This document shows, piece by piece, positions 1 through 7,936 of a stretch of 42,577 nt of DNA. Every line of letters starts with the position of its first letter. Positions within the stretch are counted from its first letter, which is position 1. A model generated the notes under the pieces. It saw only the letters and a program-made list of their open reading frames with translations, was not told where the DNA came from and did no database searches. The position numbers and the translations under genes were made by a program. Origin of the DNA: Treponema sp. (GTDB lineage: Bacteria > Spirochaetota > Spirochaetia > Treponematales > Treponemataceae); the NCBI GenBank assembly GCA_016293645.1, contig JAEDDW010000011.1:1-42577 (forward strand). The letters are read 5' to 3'.

Positions 1-383
1 CGTGGAACATTGAACTCATCAGCCTGCCTCCAGACTGTTTCTGTCTGTGGCTGAACATGACCTACGGCACAAATTACTGCAACTGCACCGTCAAGAACAC
101 GTAGGGAGCGTTCAACTTCCGCAGTGAAGTCAACATGGCCCGGTGTGTCGATGATGTTGATTTTGTAGCCTTTCCATTCTGTAGTGATGGCTGCAGAAGC
201 AATCGTGATTCCGCGTTCCTGCTCCTGCTTCATGAAGTCCATGGTTGCAGCCCCGTCATCGATCTCACCGATTTTATGAATTTTTCCTGAATAATAAAGG
301 ATGCGTTCTGTTGTAGTTGTTTTTCCGGCATCAATATGAGCCATGATTCCGATGTTTCTCATCTTTGACAAATCGTCTGACAT
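1..383 (-). CDS. fusA: Elongation factor G, N-terminal 127 codons (cut by the window edge)
   Basis: EF-G is the GTPase that drives ribosomal translocation. Reading the minus strand from the ATG at 383 gives MSDDLSKMRNIGIMAHIDAGKTTTTERIL and onward in the same style: the P-loop AHIDAGKTTT near residues 15-24, the switch I motif QERGITI, the switch II motif DTPGHVDF, and the EF-G type stretch ERSLRVLDGAVAV. The start is preceded by AGGGAA, a reasonable ribosome-binding site. The gene runs off the left edge, so domains II-V are not visible. Spirochaetes commonly carry two EF-G paralogues (family knowledge). From 127 residues I cannot tell whether this is the translocase or the recycling-type copy. 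Confidence 0.95.
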   Translation of the reverse strand, partial: MSDDLSKMRNIGIMAHIDAGKTTTTERILYYSGKIHKIGEIDDGAATMDFMKQEQERGITIASAAITTEWKGYKINIIDTPGHVDFTAEVERSLRVLDGAVAVICAVGHVQPQTETVWRQADEFNVP

Positions 384-876
384 AATAATTCCCTGTAACA
401 AGCAATAAAAATTTTAAAGTTCCGCCTATATTATCAAATTTCAGTTATGTCTACAACACATCAAAATGGCAGTCCCAGGGCTTCCGCATTATAAACGATT
501 TTCTGTAATGTTGGTGCGAAGGAGCGGGGCGTGGTTCAAAAACACTCTTTTTGTGGCAGCTGCGAAGCGGCAGTTCAATAGTTTCTATACCACAAAAAGC
601 GTGTAGCGCATTATTGCGCGGTTTTGAATCACGCAACCGTGACTGGGAGCCAAAAAATCGGATTTTTGTTTATAATGCGGAGGCCCTGATGGCAGTCCCG
701 GCAGACAGCAGCAATTTTTCCGCCTAAATCGCAGAGATTGAAAAAATATAATATTTATCTTGTTAATTTACAATAAAAGTAACATGATCGGCATTAAAAT
801 ATCTTAAAAATCCTACATTTTGATGTAATTGTGGACAAATCAAAACTAGTGGATTAAACTTTAGTCAGAGGATGAT
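384..876. other. Divergent intergenic region, 493 bp
   Basis: This gap separates the minus-strand EF-G gene from the plus-strand response regulator, so it must carry both promoters. Apart from the inverted-repeat element at 466-699, the stretch 700-876 is AT-rich and contains no recognisable RNA gene. The response-regulator ribosome-binding site agagga lies at 867-872. I could not pick out a convincing -35/-10 pair for either gene. Confidence 0.6.
466..699. repeat. MITE-like inverted-repeat element flanked by 11-bp direct repeats
   Basis: Positions 476-496 and 668-688 are inverted copies of each other over 21 bp with one mismatch. Immediately outside them lies the same 11-mer, atggcagtccc, at 466-476 and 689-699, as a target-site duplication would leave. 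Nested inside is a second inverted repeat, 542-556 against 590-604 (14 of 15 bp), and a small hairpin gcgca-ttat-tgcgc at 607-620. The 213-bp unit has no convincing ORF. It sits in the 493-bp gap between the divergent fusA and response-regulator genes. The structure fits a non-autonomous miniature transposable element; a folded regulatory RNA is the alternative. Confidence 0.6.
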
Positions 877-1926
877 ATGACAACTTTACTTATCGTAGAC
901 GATTCCGAAATCGACCGTGCTATTCTTAAAAACATTCTTGTCTCAAGCTACAACGTAATTGAAGCCGATTCCGGCTATGCTGCCCTTGAAATTCTCAATA
1001 ATCCGACAATCAAGATTGACGGTCTCATTCTTGACATAAACATGCCGGGCCTTGGTGGTTTTGAGGTTTTAAGTCTTCTTGACAAATCCCGCCATGCAGG
1101 AATGCAGATCATCCTCATTTCAGCTGAAGCACAGAAAAACAACATCATAAAGGCTGCAAACTTCGGTTGTTCAGGCTTTTTCAAGAAACCATATGACAGT
1201 GATCAGGTACTTACAAAGCTCAAGGCACTTTATGCCTCAAAAGAAGCTTTCCAAGCGGTACCTTCAGCATCTTCAGTCAATGGAAACATCAACGAAAATG
1301 AACTGAGGGCAACGGCGGTTTACGCAGAGAAGCTTCGCCGTGTATACCTGACATATCTCATGAGCGAGAAAAAAGATGACTCACTATACATCCATGTAAG
1401 TGAAGTCGTACACATCCTTCTTGAAAACTACTTTGCCCTCAAGGCACCTCGTGATCTTACTCCGGAAGGAATTGAGATCATCAGCCAGGCCGCATATTTC
1501 TACGATATCGGGCGTGCCATCGTTCATCAGGAAAAATTCAAGGTTGTATCACAGGCAGACATCGATGAAATCCCTGCAACGCATACAATCGCCGGAGCCG
1601 ACCTTATTGCTGTCAACTCAAGCCCGGCCGTATCATTCTTTGTAAAGATCGCATCAGACATCTGCATGCATCATCACGAGCGTTTTGACGGACGCGGAAT
1701 GCCGCACGGACTTAAGAGCACCATCAACAACATCTACACGCAGATGACTGCCATTGCCATAGAATTCTGCCAGCATTTCTTCACAAAGGATGATGAGATT
1801 CCTACTGAAAGTGATTTCATGATGGCAATGAATTCCATTACAGAAGATAAGGATGCATTCCGTCCTGATGTTCTTGACCTGCTACAGAACAGCAAAGACG
1901 ACATCGTATCCCATTTCAACAGATAA
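877..1926 (+). CDS. Response regulator with a degenerate HD-GYP output domain
   Basis: 349 residues. The N-terminus is a complete receiver domain: acidic pair D8/D9, phospho-acceptor D53 in LILDINMP, S82, and K104 in the FKKP motif, so it should accept a phosphoryl group from a histidine kinase not seen here. After a linker (about 120-140) the C-terminus follows the HD-GYP c-di-GMP phosphodiesterase plan, but the HD pair is Y209-D210 (YDIGR instead of HDIGK) and the GYP signature reads GMP at 274-276, while HHE (266-268) and DGRG are kept. The metal site is therefore probably impaired, and the domain may bind c-di-GMP or a partner instead of cleaving. RBS agagga precedes the ATG. nadE follows in the same direction and may be co-transcribed. 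Confidence 0.88.
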   Translation: MTTLLIVDDSEIDRAILKNILVSSYNVIEADSGYAALEILNNPTIKIDGLILDINMPGLGGFEVLSLLDKSRHAGMQIILISAEAQKNNIIKAANFGCSGFFKKPYDSDQVLTKLKALYASKEAFQAVPSASSVNGNINENELRATAVYAEKLRRVYLTYLMSEKKDDSLYIHVSEVVHILLENYFALKAPRDLTPEGIEIISQAAYFYDIGRAIVHQEKFKVVSQADIDEIPATHTIAGADLIAVNSSPAVSFFVKIASDICMHHHERFDGRGMPHGLKSTINNIYTQMTAIAIEFCQHFFTKDDEIPTESDFMMAMNSITEDKDAFRPDVLDLLQNSKDDIVSHFNR

Positions 1927-1979
1927 TTTAACGCCTCCAATTGGTTGTGAACAAAACCACTAAACAGTATACTGTCAGC

Positions 1980-3980
1980 ATGAATTACGGATATTTCAGA
2001 GTCGGCTGTGTAAGCCCATCACTGACAGTTGCTGACACCAATGGCAATGCGGATAAAATAATTGAACTTGTAAAGAAATCCAACTCAGATTACGTAAACC
2101 TGCTGGTTTTCCCGGAACTATCAATTACCGGATATACCTGCCAGGACCTGTTCCAGCAAAGAAGCCTTGAAGAAAATTCAATCAAAGCCCTTGAAAGAAT
2201 ATGTGCAGAAACAAAAAGGACTGACGTGCTGTTTGCCGTGGGACTTCCAGTTTCGTTCATGGATGATCGATACAACTGCGCCGCATTCATCCACCATGGA
2301 AAAGTTCTTGCAATCATTCCAAAAACATATATACCAAACTACGGCGAATTCTATGAAGACAGATGGTTTGCCTCATGGAACGGAAAATCGAATACCCAGA
2401 TAACCCTCGGAAAAAACATTTGCGACATTCCCTTTGGAACCGACATCATCATACAAAGTTCTGAAAACAGCCTTGTAAAAATCGCCTGTGAAATATGCGA
2501 GGATCTTTGGGTTCCCCTTGCTCCTTCAACAAGGCATGCACTGAACGGAGCGACCATAATCGCAAACCTGAGCGCAGGAAATGAAGTCGCGGGAAAAGCA
2601 GAGTACAGAAAGATGCTTGTCACCGCACATTCTGCAAAAATCATCAGCGCCTACATCTATGCAAACGCAGGACATGATGAAAGCACCACCGACATGGTAT
2701 TCAGCGGCCACAACCTTATATGCCACAACGGATCAATAAAATCTGAATCAAAACTTTTTGATGACTTTGACAGGATCTTGATCTGTGACGTTGACCTTGA
2801 AAAAATCAATCACGACAGACTGAAGTCTACAACATTCACAAAGGGAGAGACTTTCATCTCCGGTGAATATAGAACGGTATTTACTGAATTCAAAAACGCA
2901 GACACGCTCTGCAGTAAAAAAACAAAGCTCATGGACCATATAGATCCGCATCCTTTTGTTCCGGCTGAAGCAGATAGAAGAAACGAAAGATGCCTTGCCG
3001 TAATTGAAATGCAGTCAGAGGGACTTGCAAAAAGACTTCGCCACATACATGCAAAAAGTGCAGTCATCGGTTTGAGCGGCGGTCTTGACAGCACCCTTGC
3101 CCTTCTTGTCACGGCCCGAGCCTTTGACAAATGCGGTTTGAACAGAAAAGATATTTACGCAATCACAATGCCGGCATTCGGTACAACAGACAGAACATAC
3201 AGAAACGCATGCCTTCTTGCCAGAGAAACCGGAGCCACACTCAAGGAAATTGACATAAAGAAATCCGTAACCCAGCATTACGAAGACATCGGTCACGACA
3301 TAAAAATCCATGACATCACTTACGAAAACGGACAGGCCCGTGGACGCACATACATACTAATGGATTATGCAAACAAAACCGGAGGAATTGTAATCGGAAC
3401 AGGAGACCTCAGCGAATTAGCCTTGGGATGGTGCACTTACAACGGTGACCACATGTCCATGTACGGAGTCAATTCAAGCATTCCTAAAACCCTGGTACGC
3501 TATCTTGTATCATGGTTTGCAGACGAAGCATCATCACTCGGTCAGACGGAACTGTCGAAAGTGCTGGTAGACATTCTGAACACTCCAGTAAGTCCTGAAC
3601 TGCTGCCTCCAGAAAATGGAACCATAAGCCAGAAAACAGAAGAACTGGTTGGACCTTACGAATTACATGATTTCTTCCTCTACTATGTACTGCGATGGGG
3701 ATTCAGCCCGCGTAAGATTTTCTTCCTTGCCCGTAGTGCCCTTGAAGGGAAAAAAGCGGAAGGCACGGATCTTGTCTACACGAATAAAATAATAGTCAAA
3801 TGGCTTAAGTCTTTCTACAGAAGATTTTTCATGCAGCAGTTCAAACGAAGCTGTATGCCAGACGGCGCAAAAGTCGGAACAGTCAACTTGAGTCCCCGCG
3901 GAGACTGGAGAATGCCAAGTGATGCAAGCGCAGAAATTTGGACTTCTGAATGTGATGAAATTGAAAAGGAAATGAAATAG
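1980..3980 (+). CDS. nadE: Glutamine-dependent NAD(+) synthetase
   Basis: 666 residues; makes NAD+ from nicotinate adenine dinucleotide, ATP and glutamine-derived ammonia. The N-terminal nitrilase/amidase domain shows FPELSITGY (catalytic Glu), PKTYIPNYGEFYE (Lys) and ACEICEDLW (nucleophilic Cys). The C-terminal synthetase domain has the pyrophosphatase loop GLSGGLDST and the TGDLSELALGW motif. I start at ATG 1980 (MNYGYFRVGCVSP), because family members begin at this point. An upstream TTG at 1941 would add 13 residues without a ribosome-binding site. No strong Shine-Dalgarno precedes 1980 either, so translation may be coupled to the regulator ending at 1926. rlmJ starts one base after the stop. 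nadD lies in the same window at 33894. Confidence 0.95.
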   Translation: MNYGYFRVGCVSPSLTVADTNGNADKIIELVKKSNSDYVNLLVFPELSITGYTCQDLFQQRSLEENSIKALERICAETKRTDVLFAVGLPVSFMDDRYNCAAFIHHGKVLAIIPKTYIPNYGEFYEDRWFASWNGKSNTQITLGKNICDIPFGTDIIIQSSENSLVKIACEICEDLWVPLAPSTRHALNGATIIANLSAGNEVAGKAEYRKMLVTAHSAKIISAYIYANAGHDESTTDMVFSGHNLICHNGSIKSESKLFDDFDRILICDVDLEKINHDRLKSTTFTKGETFISGEYRTVFTEFKNADTLCSKKTKLMDHIDPHPFVPAEADRRNERCLAVIEMQSEGLAKRLRHIHAKSAVIGLSGGLDSTLALLVTARAFDKCGLNRKDIYAITMPAFGTTDRTYRNACLLARETGATLKEIDIKKSVTQHYEDIGHDIKIHDITYENGQARGRTYILMDYANKTGGIVIGTGDLSELALGWCTYNGDHMSMYGVNSSIPKTLVRYLVSWFADEASSLGQTELSKVLVDILNTPVSPELLPPENGTISQKTEELVGPYELHDFFLYYVLRWGFSPRKIFFLARSALEGKKAEGTDLVYTNKIIVKWLKSFYRRFFMQQFKRSCMPDGAKVGTVNLSPRGDWRMPSDASAEIWTSECDEIEKEMK

Positions 3981-3981
3981 A

Positions 3982-4848
3982 ATGTTGAGCTATCAGCACG
4001 AATACCATGCAGGCAATCATGCAGATGTACTGAAACACATCTGCCTTTGTTCAATCCTCGATTCCCTTTGCAGGAAGGAAAAACCCTTTACCATCATTGA
4101 CAGCCATGCAGGAGCCGGAATCTTCAACCTCAATGACGAAAGACTCATAAAAACCGGAGAAGCAAAAGAAGGCATCGAATATCTTGCATCTCTTTCTATT
4201 TCATCGTGTCCGGAAGCTGCCTCGTCATATTTTCTCAAGGAAAGGCCATATCTTGAACAAAGACTTTATGCAGGCTCTGCTGAACTCGAACGCCTCTTTG
4301 CAAGAAAAGGAGACCAGATCCATCTTGTTGAAAAACACCCACAGGCATTGAAAAACCTGTCCGAAAACATGGAAATGCCGCTGCATGTTGAATCAGGTCT
4401 CGCAAAAAGCAATGTTTACCCGGTCATCCACAATGATGATTCCTACAAGGCTCTTTCTGCCCTTACGCCTCCCCTTATCAAACGCGGTCTCATAATCTGC
4501 GATCCAAGCTATGAAGACGGCGATGATTACAGAAAAGTTACCGAAGCCCTAAAAAACGCACACCGTAAATGGAACACAGCAATCATTGCACTTTGGTATC
4601 CTTTAATAAGCCGAAGAAAAAATGAAACAATTCAGATGCTCACGGAACTTGAAGACTATGGAAAACTTGGGACAACTCCATGTGAAAGTTTCAAGGTCGA
4701 ATTGGTTGTCCGGGATCCGGAAGAAATGAAAGAAGAAGCAGGCCCTCATCTCTATGGCAGCGGAATGTTCATCATGAACCCGCCATACATGCTTAAAGAA
4801 AAAATGGAAGAAGCAAAAAGCTGGCTTGAAGAAATTTTCAGGAAGTAA
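3982..4848 (+). CDS. rlmJ: 23S rRNA (adenine-N6)-methyltransferase RlmJ
   Basis: 288 residues. RlmJ methylates A2030 (E. coli numbering) of 23S rRNA with S-adenosylmethionine. The N-terminus MLSYQHEYHAGNHADVLKH is the family hallmark, followed by a SAM-binding stretch DSHAGAGIFNL and the catalytic motif, here CDPSYE where most members have DPPYE; the proline-to-serine change is conservative and the motif keeps its Asp and Tyr. The gene begins one nucleotide after the nadE stop, so the two are translationally linked. Its stop lies 3 bp from the stop of the convergent lipoprotein gene, leaving no room for a separate terminator. Confidence 0.92.
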   Translation: MLSYQHEYHAGNHADVLKHICLCSILDSLCRKEKPFTIIDSHAGAGIFNLNDERLIKTGEAKEGIEYLASLSISSCPEAASSYFLKERPYLEQRLYAGSAELERLFARKGDQIHLVEKHPQALKNLSENMEMPLHVESGLAKSNVYPVIHNDDSYKALSALTPPLIKRGLIICDPSYEDGDDYRKVTEALKNAHRKWNTAIIALWYPLISRRKNETIQMLTELEDYGKLGTTPCESFKVELVVRDPEEMKEEAGPHLYGSGMFIMNPPYMLKEKMEEAKSWLEEIFRK

Positions 4849-4851
4849 AAA

Positions 4852-5586
4852 TTACTTGTTGTATTCAGATTCCTTTATTGTTATGCTGCCAAGGTGAATT
4901 GCCTTACTGTAAGACCATGTAAAGCTTGTGTCCTTTCCGGCTGAAAATGCCCACAGATCCACATACCATTCACCATCAGTGGTCGTTGAAGAAGACCATT
5001 CCACATCTTCATCGCCTTCCTTTGGCACCGGATTGTTCTGGTCATCTTTATTGAATTCAAAACCAAATCTCTTGCTTCCGGAACTGATGTTCCTCTTTGG
5101 TCTGCATGTAATTACATCGTTTATTTTTATACCACTCGGATTATCATTCAAATAGGAATTCAGCCTTATTTCAACTGTTGCTCTGCTTTCCTTCACGATT
5201 GGTGTTGATGTGGAAATATCAGAAATCAACGGGCGATATTTTTTTGTATTGATGAGCATGTTTGCGGCAGCAGAAATATCACTGGAAGTCTGAACGTTGT
5301 TTATGGAAGCAATGGAATCGACAATCTTTGATTCACTGTTGAATATCTTATAATAAATCTCAGTACCCTGAAAATCAAAACCGGCATCAATGTTGCTGGA
5401 ATCAGCAGTCCTGAACCTGAAATAATCAAGCAGACGGTCAGCATTTGAATAAGAAACATCATGACCGTTTTCCGGGTAATCAAGATAATAAAGTGTCTCA
5501 AGACCACATGAGACAAAAAAAATCATCAATAAAAAAAAGCAGACAGTGACGGAAGAAAATTTTCTTGAAAAAAAACTACCATTCAT
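4852..5586 (-). CDS. Putative lipoprotein of unknown function
   Basis: 244 residues. A basic n-region (SRKF) and a hydrophobic core end in FFVSCG, a lipobox of the relaxed spirochaete type, so the protein is probably cysteine-acylated and envelope-anchored. The rest is hydrophilic, rich in Asn, Asp and Ser, with no motif I recognise; the end of the protein is beta-like (WYVDLWAFSAG). AGGAAAG precedes the ATG. It lies 44 bp downstream of the TPR membrane protein and is the last gene of the minus-strand block that starts near recA. I know of no function. Confidence 0.75.
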   Translation of the reverse strand: MNGSFFSRKFSSVTVCFFLLMIFFVSCGLETLYYLDYPENGHDVSYSNADRLLDYFRFRTADSSNIDAGFDFQGTEIYYKIFNSESKIVDSIASINNVQTSSDISAAANMLINTKKYRPLISDISTSTPIVKESRATVEIRLNSYLNDNPSGIKINDVITCRPKRNISSGSKRFGFEFNKDDQNNPVPKEGDEDVEWSSSTTTDGEWYVDLWAFSAGKDTSFTWSYSKAIHLGSITIKESEYNK

Positions 5587-5630
5587 GTCTGCTTTCCTGA
5601 TTGGATGATCAACTGATTTAGAAATTAAAA

Positions 5631-6308
5631 TCAGTCAATCTTTCCCTTTACCTGAAGGTCAATGATTCTGCTCTGGCAAAGATTTGCCCATTCATCGTTG
5701 CTGTATCCGTCAACAGCCTTCTTATATGTTTCTGCGGCATCCTTATCATTACCGAGGGATTCCTGGATTCTTCCAGCATTGAAAAGTGCATGAGAAGCAA
5801 GATAGAAATCCTTTGTTCCGGCTGCTTCAAGATAGTACTTGAGAGCTTCATCCTTTTTACCAAGTTCTTCACTGCAAACCGCAGCATTGTAGTTGCAAAT
5901 TGGTGCTGTATACATCTTATTGCCAAGCTTTGCAGCTGCAAGATATGATTCGAGTGCAGAAGGATAATCCTTTTTTGCAAAGTAAACGTCAGCGGCGAGC
6001 ATGTTTGCACGAACACCAACAATTCCGCCCTTTGTCACATAGGCTGCAACATCGTCGAGCACCTTGTTCTGTCTGGCGGCAATATCTGTTTCTGAAAGAT
6101 TTTCAGCTTTTGCTGTATAGGCAAATTCAATCTGGTCAATGGCAGCAAGTCCCTTTTTATTCTGTGAATCTCTAACACCGACTACAACGCACAATGCTGC
6201 TGCTGCAACAACAACAACGCATACAACACAAAGTATTGTCTTTCTGTTCTTGAAAATAAAGTCTTCCAGTTTTTTGCTTGTAGATTCGTTGATTTTCTTA
6301 GTTGTCAT
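5631..6308 (-). CDS. Membrane-anchored TPR-repeat protein
   Basis: 225 residues from ATG 6308 (MTTKKINESTSKKLEDF), chosen because GGAG lies 6 nt upstream; an earlier TTG at 6320 would overlap that site. One transmembrane helix (about 25-47, TILCVVCVVVVAAAALCVVV) is followed by tetratricopeptide repeats such as ADVYFAKKDYPSALESYLAA, AAVCSEELGKKDEALKYYLEA and AGRIQESLGNDKDAAETYKKA. The topology predicts a periplasmic TPR scaffold resembling YfgM-type proteins, which assist envelope protein folding, but this similarity is of architecture only. It lies between a transcription activator and a lipoprotein gene on the same strand. Confidence 0.82.
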   Translation of the reverse strand: MTTKKINESTSKKLEDFIFKNRKTILCVVCVVVVAAAALCVVVGVRDSQNKKGLAAIDQIEFAYTAKAENLSETDIAARQNKVLDDVAAYVTKGGIVGVRANMLAADVYFAKKDYPSALESYLAAAKLGNKMYTAPICNYNAAVCSEELGKKDEALKYYLEAAGTKDFYLASHALFNAGRIQESLGNDKDAAETYKKAVDGYSNDEWANLCQSRIIDLQVKGKID

Positions 6309-6386
6309 TTTCGACTCCAATCTTATTCAATAAAGTAAAGCTATTATATATGAAACGGCTCAGTTATTCAATAGTGAAATCAAACA

Positions 6387-7922
6387 CTACCTTTTAATTC
6401 CAAGTTCTGTAATAAGTTTTGAGACATAGGTTCGCTGAATGTCAAGGATCTTTGCCGCACTAGTCTGGTTCCAGCCTGTCTCATTGAGAATCTTTGTCAC
6501 ATATTCCTTCTTGAACTGATTTACGGCACTTTTCAAAGACCTGTCATCAGAGGCAGAGGCTTCCTCCACGGAATTTAGTATTTCAGCTTTTTCTTCTTCA
6601 GCCGGAACATCTACAGGCAGCTTAAGATCACCAACCTGAATATATGGTGGAGTGCCAAAAATGCAGGCCCTTTCGATAGTATTCTCGAGCTCACGTATGT
6701 TTCCAGGCCACATATACTGGAGCATGGCCTTTTTTGCTGCTTCCGTAAATCCCAGAAATCCCTTGTGGGTATCAGATTTATTAAGGAAGAACATGCTCAA
6801 ATCGGCAATCTCATCCTTTCTTTCACGTAAAGGCGGTACTGAAATCGGCAGAACATTCAGTCTGAAATACAGATCCTTTCTGAAAGTACCCTGCTCAATC
6901 ATCTTCTCAAGATCACGGTTTGTGGCAGCAACAATTCTGACATCGACGGAAATGGTCTCGCTGGAACCGACACGTTCAAACTTTTTTTCCTGAATGACGC
7001 GGAGAAGTTTAGCCTGAAGATTAAGAGGAAGTTCACCGATCTCATCAAGAAAAAGAGTTCCGCCGTCAGCCGTCTCAAATCGACCTTTGACATCAGTGAT
7101 GGCGTCTGTATAAGCTCCCTTGACGTGACCAAAAAGTTCAGACTCAAGGAGTGTAGGATTAAGGGAAGCACAGCTTACACGAACAAGAGGTTTGTCCTTT
7201 CTGTTGCTCCTCAAATGAACCTGCTCAGCAAAAAGTTCTTTACCGACACCACTTTCTCCAGTAATGAGAACGGAAGAATTTATGGAAGATGCCTGTTTAA
7301 TATTATCGATCAAAGAAAGAACAACAGGATTGTTTGCAATGAAAGGGTGATAACCTTTGCCGGCCTGAATAGCATTCTTATATACTGAAAGCTGATCACG
7401 GCTGTTTTTCAATGAAATCGCATTTTTATATGCAATGGAAGCCTGCTGACCGAAAATTTCAACCAAGGCAAGATCATCTTCCATGAAATCAAGATCATCC
7501 AGTTTATTGACAACCTCGATGACTCCGACGCAATCTCTTTCGATAACAAGAGGGAAAGCAATCATATTGCGGATTCTGTATTGGGTTTTTTCCTGGATTT
7601 TGTCGTAGAAACGATGATCTTTATTAACATCATTGACTATGAGAGCTTCTTTCGTTTCAGAAACCCACCCGGCAATGCTGTTGTAATCGATTGTATATTT
7701 TTTTATCTCGGTATTTCTTGAACCCAGGCTTATGGCAAACTCGAATGATTTTTTGTCTTTCCCAGGTAATAAAAGATATGCTGAATCACATTTTACCAGA
7801 TACTTTACCGACTCAAGAAGCGAGTTAAGCAAAGTATCTGGATCTGATATGTTACTGTTTATGACAGAATATTTTTCGACGAGTGATTTTAATCTATCAA
7901 ATGTGATTACTCTCTCACTCAT
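6387..7922 (-). CDS. GAF-domain AAA+ transcription activator (NtrC/NifA type)
   Basis: 511 residues. A GAF sensor domain (about 20-170) precedes a sigma54-activator AAA+ domain: Walker A GESGVGKE at 222-229, Walker B GGTLFLDEIGEL at 287-298, and arginine-finger region FRKDLYFRLNVLPI. The C-terminus carries a Fis-type helix-turn-helix (GWNQTSAAKILDIQRTYVSKLI). The sigma54-contact loop, normally GAFTGA, reads GAYTDA at 269-274, so coupling to sigma54 needs proof. The signal sensed by the GAF domain is unknown. The gene starts 14 bp after cmk-rpsA and 78 bp before the TPR membrane protein, suggesting one transcript. Confidence 0.92.
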   Translation of the reverse strand: MSERVITFDRLKSLVEKYSVINSNISDPDTLLNSLLESVKYLVKCDSAYLLLPGKDKKSFEFAISLGSRNTEIKKYTIDYNSIAGWVSETKEALIVNDVNKDHRFYDKIQEKTQYRIRNMIAFPLVIERDCVGVIEVVNKLDDLDFMEDDLALVEIFGQQASIAYKNAISLKNSRDQLSVYKNAIQAGKGYHPFIANNPVVLSLIDNIKQASSINSSVLITGESGVGKELFAEQVHLRSNRKDKPLVRVSCASLNPTLLESELFGHVKGAYTDAITDVKGRFETADGGTLFLDEIGELPLNLQAKLLRVIQEKKFERVGSSETISVDVRIVAATNRDLEKMIEQGTFRKDLYFRLNVLPISVPPLRERKDEIADLSMFFLNKSDTHKGFLGFTEAAKKAMLQYMWPGNIRELENTIERACIFGTPPYIQVGDLKLPVDVPAEEEKAEILNSVEEASASDDRSLKSAVNQFKKEYVTKILNETGWNQTSAAKILDIQRTYVSKLITELGIKR

Positions 7923-7936
7923 CGATCTGAAAACTC

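Noticed and set aside
451..636. 61-residue minus-strand ORF between fusA and the response regulator
   Set aside because: It lies wholly inside the nested inverted-repeat element, has no ribosome-binding site and no protein-like pattern.
1941..1979. TTG start extending NadE by 13 residues
   Set aside because: No Shine-Dalgarno precedes it and family members start at the MNYGY position encoded at 1980.
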